This document shows, one piece after another, positions 58,884 through 64,000 of a stretch of 64,000 bases of DNA. The notes under the pieces were generated by a model. The model was not told the DNA's origin and did not search any database. It saw only the letters and a list, made by a program, of their open reading frames with translations. Every line of letters starts with the position of its first letter. Position 1 is the stretch's first letter. The position numbers and the translations under genes were made by a program. The stretch comes from Mycolicibacterium helvum (lineage in GTDB: Bacteria > Actinomycetota > Actinomycetes > Mycobacteriales > Mycobacteriaceae), in contig NZ_AP022596.1 of the NCBI RefSeq assembly GCF_010731895.1, positions 2,728,001 through 2,792,000 of the forward strand, given 5' to 3'.

Positions 58884-60214
58884 CGGCCTGTCCCGGGAAT
58901 CCACGAGGTGCCTGCCAGCGGAACCCGGGCCATCGCCGCCGCCTCGATGGTCACCGCGACCAGGTCCTCGGGCTCCAGGTGCAACAGGTGTGCCTTGCCA
59001 CAGGCACGGGCGATGGTCTGGGCCTCCATGGTGAGCACTCGCAGATAGTTGGCCAGTCGCCGGCCGGCATCCACCGGATCCAGCCGGGCCGCCAGCTCGG
59101 GGTCCTGGGTGCTGATGCCGGCAGGGTCGCGGCCATCCTGGAAGTCGTCGTAGAAACCGGCCGCACTGCCCAGCTTCTCGTACTCGGCGGCGTACTTGGG
59201 ATTGTTGTCTCCCAGCGCGATCAGCGCGGCCGTGCCGATCGCCACGGCGTCGGCGCCCAGGGCCATCGCCTTGGCGACGTCCGCGCCGGTGCGGATGCCG
59301 CCGGACACGATCAGCTGGACTTTGCGATGCACCCCCAGCTCTGAGAGTGCCTGCACGGCTTGTGGAACCGCGGCCAGCGTCGGGATGCCGACGTGCTCGA
59401 TGAAGACATCCTGGGTGGCGGCGGTACCGCCCTGCATCCCGTCGACGACCACCACATCGGCGCCGGCGGCCACCGCCAGCTTCACGTCGTAGTAGGTGCG
59501 GGTGGCACCGACTTTGACGTAGATCGGCTTCTCCCAATCGGTGAGCTCGCGCAGCTCGTTGATTTTGATGGTCAGGTCGTCGGGGCCGGTCCAGTCGGGG
59601 TGCCGGCAGGCGGAGCGCTGGTCGATGCCCTCGGGCAGGGTGCGCATCCCCGCGACTCGCTCGGAGATCTTCTGTCCCAGCAGCATTCCGCCACCGCCCG
59701 GCTTGGCGCCCTGGCCAAGAACGACCTCGATGGCATCGGCCTTGCGCAGGTCGTCGGGATTCATCCCATACCGGGAGGGAAGGTATTGATAAACCAGGTA
59801 CTTGGACTGACCGCGTTCCTCGGTTGTCATGCCCCCGTCGCCGGTGGTGGTCGACGTGCCGACCTCGCTGGCGCCGCGGCCCAGTGCCTCCTTGGCCGGG
59901 CCTGATAGCGCGCCGAACGACATACCGGCGATGGTGACCGGAATCTCCAGATGCAGAGGGTGTTTGGCGTGCCGGTTGCCGAGTACGACATCGGTGCCGC
60001 AGCGCTCACGGTAGCCCTCCAGCGGATAGCGCGACATCGACGCGCCCAGAAACAGCAGGTCGTCGAAGTGGGGGAGTGCCCGTTTGGCGCCCCAACCGCG
60101 GATGTCGTAGATGCCGGTCTCGGCGGCCCGCTGAATACCTGCGATGGTGGCGCGGTCGAAGGTGGCTGATTCGCGCAGGCCCAGGCGGGCCCGCTCGTCG
60201 TGGGTGTATGTCAT
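58880..60214 (-). CDS. Glutamate-synthase-like FMN subunit (MgsC/GlxD type)
   Basis: The 444-residue protein is a free-standing version of the FMN-binding synthase domain of glutamate synthase: AGMSFGALSGPAKEALGRGASEVGTSTTTGDGGM, AKPGGGGMLLGQKISERVAGMRTLPEGIDQRS, IYVKVGATRTYYDVKLAVAAGADVVVVDGMQGGT and LIVSGGIRTGADVAKAMALGADAVAIG. In N-methylglutamate synthase this subunit joins the amine to the 2-oxoglutarate skeleton. It starts immediately after the GXGXG gene. Confidence 0.88.
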   Translation of the reverse strand: MTYTHDERARLGLRESATFDRATIAGIQRAAETGIYDIRGWGAKRALPHFDDLLFLGASMSRYPLEGYRERCGTDVVLGNRHAKHPLHLEIPVTIAGMSFGALSGPAKEALGRGASEVGTSTTTGDGGMTTEERGQSKYLVYQYLPSRYGMNPDDLRKADAIEVVLGQGAKPGGGGMLLGQKISERVAGMRTLPEGIDQRSACRHPDWTGPDDLTIKINELRELTDWEKPIYVKVGATRTYYDVKLAVAAGADVVVVDGMQGGTAATQDVFIEHVGIPTLAAVPQAVQALSELGVHRKVQLIVSGGIRTGADVAKAMALGADAVAIGTAALIALGDNNPKYAAEYEKLGSAAGFYDDFQDGRDPAGISTQDPELAARLDPVDAGRRLANYLRVLTMEAQTIARACGKAHLLHLEPEDLVAVTIEAAAMARVPLAGTSWIPGTGR

Positions 60215-60901
60215 TTAGTAAACCGCGCTGTTGTCGACGTGGAAGTGGTAGAGCGCCCGGGCGGAGCCGTAGCGGGTGTAGGTGCTGGTGTCATCGTCCT
60301 CGAAGCCGGCGGCCTTGAGTAGGCGGCCAAGCTCCTCGTGGTGTTCAGCGCGCATCTCCTTGGCGATGCAGTCGGCGCCAAGTGAGGCCACCGCACCGCG
60401 GACGTACAGGCGAGCCTCGTAGATCGAATCACCCAGCGCCTCACCGGCATCGCCACGAATTACCAATCGGCCGGCTTGTGCCATGAACGCGCTCATGTGT
60501 CCGACGCTGCCACCCACGACGATATCGACTCCCTTCATTGAGATCCCGCAGCGTGCCGCGGCGTTGCCTTCGACGACGAGCAGCCCGCCATGCGCGGTGG
60601 CGCCGGCCGACTGGGAGGCGTTGCCCTTGACCCAGACCGTGCCGCTCATCATGTTCTCGGCGACCCCGGTCCCGGCATTGCCGTCGATGATGACCTCGGC
60701 ATGCTGGTTCATCCCGGCGGCGTAGTAGCCGACGTGACCGTCGATTCCGACGCGTACCGGGGCGTCGAGACCCACTGCCACATTGTGGGCGCCGGCGGGA
60801 TTGGCGATCTGGAACGCGCCGGACAGGCCAGGCGTATGCAGGGCGGCGTTGACCTCACGCAACGGCGTGGTGCCCAAGTCGAATCGGATTACCTCGTCCA
60901 T
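60215..60901 (-). CDS. Glutamate-synthase GXGXG-domain subunit (MgsB/GlxC type)
   Basis: A 228-residue stand-alone GXGXG beta-helix domain with repeated glycine turns: HVGYYAAGMNQHAEVIIDGNAGTGVAENMMSGTVWVKGNASQSAGATAHGGLLVVEGNAAARCGI. In glutamate synthase this is the C-terminal structural domain; as a separate protein it is a subunit of N-methylglutamate synthase-like complexes. The ATG at 60901 overlaps the amidotransferase gene by 13 bp; the frame is open further upstream but without family sequence. Confidence 0.87.
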   Translation of the reverse strand: MDEVIRFDLGTTPLREVNAALHTPGLSGAFQIANPAGAHNVAVGLDAPVRVGIDGHVGYYAAGMNQHAEVIIDGNAGTGVAENMMSGTVWVKGNASQSAGATAHGGLLVVEGNAAARCGISMKGVDIVVGGSVGHMSAFMAQAGRLVIRGDAGEALGDSIYEARLYVRGAVASLGADCIAKEMRAEHHEELGRLLKAAGFEDDDTSTYTRYGSARALYHFHVDNSAVY

Positions 60902-61782
60902 GCGTAGACCACCTCCGGTTCGGGCTCCCAAATAGCCGCCTTCTCGACGCCGGGAAGTCCTGCCAGCGCGCGATATTCGCTTCCCATCGCCACCCAGTCG
61001 TCGGTCTCGGCGATCACCGCAGGCTTGCAGGCGATCGCGTCGCGGACGACGGCGAACGAGTCGTGGTTGGACACCAGCAGTGTGTAGAAGCCGTCGAACG
61101 TGGCGCACAGTTCCTTCAGTGCCGACTCCACGTCGCGGCCGTGGGCCAGCTGGTCGGCCACGAAACGCGCGCCGACCTCGGTGTCGTTCTCGCTGTCGAA
61201 TACCACCCCGGCGGCCTGCAGGTCGCGGCGGATCGTGGCGTGGTTGGCAAACGAACCGTTGTGCACCAAACACTGATCCGGTCCCACCGCGTACGGGTGT
61301 GCCCCGGCCGGGATCACCGCCGATTCGGTGGCCATCCTGGTGTGGCCCACCCCCTGCCAGCCCTGGGCGTTCGCCAGCCCCCACGCCTCGGCGAGTGCTC
61401 GGGGATGACCGACGCCCTTGAGCACAGCCACGTTTGCCCCGAAGCCGGCGATCAGTGCGTGCGGGTAGTGCGCCGTGACCGCGGCGTGCAGGGTCTCGGG
61501 CGTGACATCGGCCGATACCAGCAGCGTCTCGTCGACGCGGTGCACGGACACCTCGCCGAGCGCCGCGCGCAGCGCCGCAGCCATCTGTTCCGGACTGTCA
61601 TCGACGTCGAGCACCGAGACGGTGCCCTTCCCCGGTGGTGACCAGTGAGGGTCGCCGTAGACCGCCACCCCAGCGGAATCGCTTCCACGGTTGGACATTT
61701 CACAGAGCATGCCGGTCAGTAGTTCACCAAGCCGGGGGTAGAGCTCCGGGTTGCGTAGGTGCAGACCCACGATCCCGCACAT
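60889..61782 (-). CDS. Class II glutamine amidotransferase subunit (MgsA/GlxB type)
   Basis: The 297-residue N-terminal-nucleophile amidotransferase starts MCGIVGLHLRNPELYPRLG; Cys2 becomes the catalytic N-terminus after Met removal, which fixes the start at 61782 (AAAGGA upstream). Conserved blocks are SNRGSDSAGVAVYG, GVGHTRMATES, CLVHNGSFANH and SENDTEVGARFVA. It should release ammonia, or an amine from a gamma-glutamyl amide, for the synthase subunits encoded downstream. Confidence 0.9.
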   Translation of the reverse strand: MCGIVGLHLRNPELYPRLGELLTGMLCEMSNRGSDSAGVAVYGDPHWSPPGKGTVSVLDVDDSPEQMAAALRAALGEVSVHRVDETLLVSADVTPETLHAAVTAHYPHALIAGFGANVAVLKGVGHPRALAEAWGLANAQGWQGVGHTRMATESAVIPAGAHPYAVGPDQCLVHNGSFANHATIRRDLQAAGVVFDSENDTEVGARFVADQLAHGRDVESALKELCATFDGFYTLLVSNHDSFAVVRDAIACKPAVIAETDDWVAMGSEYRALAGLPGVEKAAIWEPEPEVVYAWTR

Positions 61783-61814
61783 AGTTTTCCTTTCTGGCGA
61801 AGTCAGAAGTGAAG

Positions 61815-63122
61815 TCAGAATGCGGTCAGGTACTGGTCGACCTCCCACGGACTGACCGCGCTGTGGTAGGCGAAGAACTCGTCGCGCTTGAGTCCGGCGA
61901 AGTAGGTCGCCACGCCGTCTCCGACGGCATCGAGCACACCGGTGATCACCGCGTCGCCCTCGAACTCGTCGACAGCGTGCAACAGGGTGGGCGGCAGGGC
62001 GGTACGGCCGTCGGTGCCGCCGATCGCACCGGGGTCGATGCTGCGCTTGATGCCGTCGATGCCTGCGCCCAGCGCCGCGGCGATGGCCAGGTACGGGTTG
62101 GCCGATCCGTCCCCGCCGCGCAGCTCGACCCGTTGGGAGTCCGGGACGCGGATGTAATGGGTGCGGTCATTACCGCCGTAGGTCGGTAACTTCGGCGCCC
62201 AGGACGCTCCCGAAGCAGTGGTGAGTGCGCCGGTTCGCTTGTAGGAGTTGACCGTTGGTCCGACGACTGCCTGTAGCGCACAGGCGTGGTCGAGGATCCC
62301 GCCGATGAACGCATACGCGGTAGACGACAAGCCCAGCCCACGGTCGTCGGAGTCTTCGGGGAACACCGGGGTGCCGCCGCTGGTCAGCGACAGATGCAGG
62401 TGCAGACCGCTGCCGGTCCGGTCGGCGAACGGTTTGGGCATGAAGGTGGCGACCATGCCGCGTTCGGCGGCGATCATCGACAGCAGGTAGCGCAGCGTGA
62501 TCACCCGGTCGGCGGTGGTCAGCGCGTCGGCGAACTGAAAGTTCTGCTCGAACTGGCCGTTGCCGTCCTCGTGGTCGTTGGCATAGTTGGACCAGCCGAG
62601 GGTGTTCATCGCGGTCGATATGGCGGTGAGATGGTCGTACATCCGGGTGACACCGCGAGCGTCGTAGCAGGGCTGGGCCGCGGTGTCGGCCGTGTCGGCG
62701 GTCGCCAGAGTGCCGTCGGCGGCGCGGGTCAGCAAGAAGTACTCGACTTCTGCACCCACCCAGGGTTCGAAGCCGGCGTCGGCGGCTCGCTGGATCAGCG
62801 ACTTGAGGATGACCCGTGGTGCGTACGGCCAGGGCTGGCCTTCGACATACGGATCGCAGTGCACGATCGCCAGGCCCTCTTTGATGAACGGGACCGGGGT
62901 GAACGACGCGGGGTCGGGGATCGCCATCAGGTCCGGGTCTTTGGGCTCCTGACCGATCGCCCCGACAGCGTAGCCCGCGAAGCCGACTCCGTCGGTGGCC
63001 AGTAGGTCAATGGCTTCAACGGGAACCAGTTTGGCGCAGGGCTTTCCACGCAGATCGACGAACAGCGCAAGGATGAATGTGGTTGCGGACTTCTCAGCCA
63101 GCTCGGCGAGGGTGGCGGACAT
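61815..63122 (-). CDS. Glutamine synthetase-like ligase (GlnT/gamma-glutamylmethylamide synthetase type)
   Basis: A 435-residue glutamine-synthetase-fold ligase with the GS metal and substrate motifs GAEVEYFLL, NDHEDGNGQFEQNF, GSGLHLHLS, TVNSYKR and RVELRGGDGSANPYLA. It is shorter than GlnA and of the GlnT/GmaS type, which joins glutamate to ammonia or a small amine. Clustering with separate GOGAT-like subunits favours an amine such as methylamine; that substrate is an inference. ATG at 63122. Confidence 0.9.
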   Translation of the reverse strand: MSATLAELAEKSATTFILALFVDLRGKPCAKLVPVEAIDLLATDGVGFAGYAVGAIGQEPKDPDLMAIPDPASFTPVPFIKEGLAIVHCDPYVEGQPWPYAPRVILKSLIQRAADAGFEPWVGAEVEYFLLTRAADGTLATADTADTAAQPCYDARGVTRMYDHLTAISTAMNTLGWSNYANDHEDGNGQFEQNFQFADALTTADRVITLRYLLSMIAAERGMVATFMPKPFADRTGSGLHLHLSLTSGGTPVFPEDSDDRGLGLSSTAYAFIGGILDHACALQAVVGPTVNSYKRTGALTTASGASWAPKLPTYGGNDRTHYIRVPDSQRVELRGGDGSANPYLAIAAALGAGIDGIKRSIDPGAIGGTDGRTALPPTLLHAVDEFEGDAVITGVLDAVGDGVATYFAGLKRDEFFAYHSAVSPWEVDQYLTAF

Positions 63123-63212
63123 GTTCTCTAACAGACTCTTTCGTGGTGTCGACGGGAAGAAGGTAGGTCGAGCCGGGCGCGGGAAGGAGGCCGCGCCCGG
63201 CTCGGGTCCTCC

Positions 63213-64000
63213 TTAGGCGTACTCGAGCTCGTACGCCAAGTCGCGGTGCACGTGGGCGTCGATACCCTTCTCCTCGACCTCGGAGGGGATTCGGATGCCC
63301 ATCGTTTTCTTGATCGCCCATGCGATGACGAAGGCAATCGTGAACGAATAGACCATCACCGCACCGGCGGCCACCGCCTGCCGCCACAGCTGGTCGAGAC
63401 CGCCACCGTAGAACAGCCCGTTGACCTTGTTCGGCATGCTGTCGCTGGCCAGGAAGCCGATCAGCAGGGTGCCGATGACACCACCGACGAGGTGCACGCC
63501 GACGACGTCAAGGGAATCGTCGTAGCCGAACTTCTCCTTGAGTCCCACGGCGTAGGGGCAGATGGCGCCCGCGACCAGGCCGAGGATGATCGCGCCGACC
63601 GGCGTCACCGATCCACAGGCCGGGGTGATCGCGACCAGGCCGGTGATCGCACCCGCGGCGGCGCCGACACCGGTGACGTGGCCGTCTTTGATCTTCTCGA
63701 CCGCCAGCCAGGCAAGGGTGGCAGCGCAGGTGGCCACGAACGTGGTGACCATGACGATGGCTGCCGAGTTGCCCGCGGCCAGTGCCGAGCCGCCGTTGAA
63801 CGCGTACCAGCCAGCCCACAGCAGGCCGGCGCCGAGCAGGGTCAGCGGGACGTTGTGCGGCTTGCGCAACTTGCCCCAGCTGGCGCCTTTCCCGAGCACG
63901 ATGGCCACCGCCAGCGCGGCCGCGCCGGCGTTGATATGCACCGCGGTCCCACCGGCGAAGTCAATTGCCTTGAGGTTGTTGGCAATCCAGCCACCGACCG
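63213..64000 (-). CDS. amt: Ammonium transporter Amt (5' end outside window)
   Basis: The visible 262 residues cover the C-terminal part of an Amt/Mep/Rh channel. The pore histidines are present, in GGTAVHINAGAAALAVAIVLG and DVVGVHLVGGVIGTLLIGF, along with VEKIKDGHVTGVGAAAGAITGLVAITPACGSVTPVGAI. The frame is open to the window edge. It lies 90 bp upstream of the glutamine-synthetase-like gene and probably leads the amine operon. Such channels carry ammonium and can carry methylammonium, which fits the genes downstream. Confidence 0.95.
   Translation of the reverse strand, partial: VGGWIANNLKAIDFAGGTAVHINAGAAALAVAIVLGKGASWGKLRKPHNVPLTLLGAGLLWAGWYAFNGGSALAAGNSAAIVMVTTFVATCAATLAWLAVEKIKDGHVTGVGAAAGAITGLVAITPACGSVTPVGAIILGLVAGAICPYAVGLKEKFGYDDSLDVVGVHLVGGVIGTLLIGFLASDSMPNKVNGLFYGGGLDQLWRQAVAAGAVMVYSFTIAFVIAWAIKKTMGIRIPSEVEEKGIDAHVHRDLAYELEYA

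Overview
The window is chromosomal DNA from a high-GC mycobacterium, most likely a rapid grower of the Mycolicibacterium type. The evidence is a set of lineage-specific genes: the 19 kDa lipoprotein LpqH, the mycobactin importer IrtAB, an MmpS/MmpL pair, LigC with its Prim-Pol partner, LucA, a haemophore-like protein, a WS/DGAT acyltransferase and culp-type cutinase. From memory, the order of the conserved genes follows M. tuberculosis from about Rv3763 (lpqH) back to Rv3710 (leuA) in reverse orientation: lpqH, ligC/prim-pol, lucA, tRNA-Ser, SRP RNA, aspartate aminotransferase, dnaX, methyltransferase/FAD reductase, SRPBCC, amidase, ybaB, recR, Rv3714c-like, gatD, murT, dnaQ, leuA. Accessory blocks are inserted into this backbone.

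Layout. 1-4.8 kb: end of a WS/DGAT gene, lpqH, and a tight forward unit of haloalkane dehalogenase, tRNA-guanine transglycosylase and a P450. 4.7-9.2 kb: a reverse oxalate operon (oxc, frc, acyl-CoA ligase). 9.3-11.5 kb: a histidine kinase, a lone receiver protein and a LuxR-type regulator. 11.5-16.1 kb: FAD amine oxidase, polar amino-acid ABC transporter with a fused binding protein/permease, and gluQ. 16.1-24.6 kb: an iron locus in which irtA, irtB, mmpS and mmpL overlap by 4 bp each, an IdeR-type box precedes irtA, and bfrA is divergent with its own weaker box-like sites. 24.6-28.5 kb: ligC, Prim-Pol, a PASTA lipoprotein, and a P450 followed by a tiny open frame and a perfect palindrome. 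28.8-33.8 kb: three secreted hydrolases (PecA-like aspartic protease, S15/CocE-like hydrolase, cutinase). 34-49 kb: the conserved housekeeping block. 49-54 kb: GGDEF-EAL protein, small exported peptide, AraC regulator, methyltransferase and SHOCT protein. 53.9-55.9 kb: leuA with a leucine-rich leader peptide and attenuator-like RNA. 57-64 kb: a reverse amine/nitrogen operon (amt, glutamine-synthetase-like, three separate glutamate-synthase-like subunits, FAD amine oxidase, XRE-cupin regulator).

The most unusual structure is a 990 bp unit at 45037-46026 between recR and gatD. It consists of a DUF559-type nuclease-like gene bracketed by 63 bp inverted repeats that match at 59 of 63 positions; the right arm encodes the end of the protein. 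Other points of interest are the leuA leader, the P450-linked 22-codon frame, the coupled siderophore import/export operon, and the presence of both Tgt and GluQ, which together imply queuosine and glutamyl-queuosine tRNA. All product calls rest on reading the sequence and on remembered family features; no database search was run.
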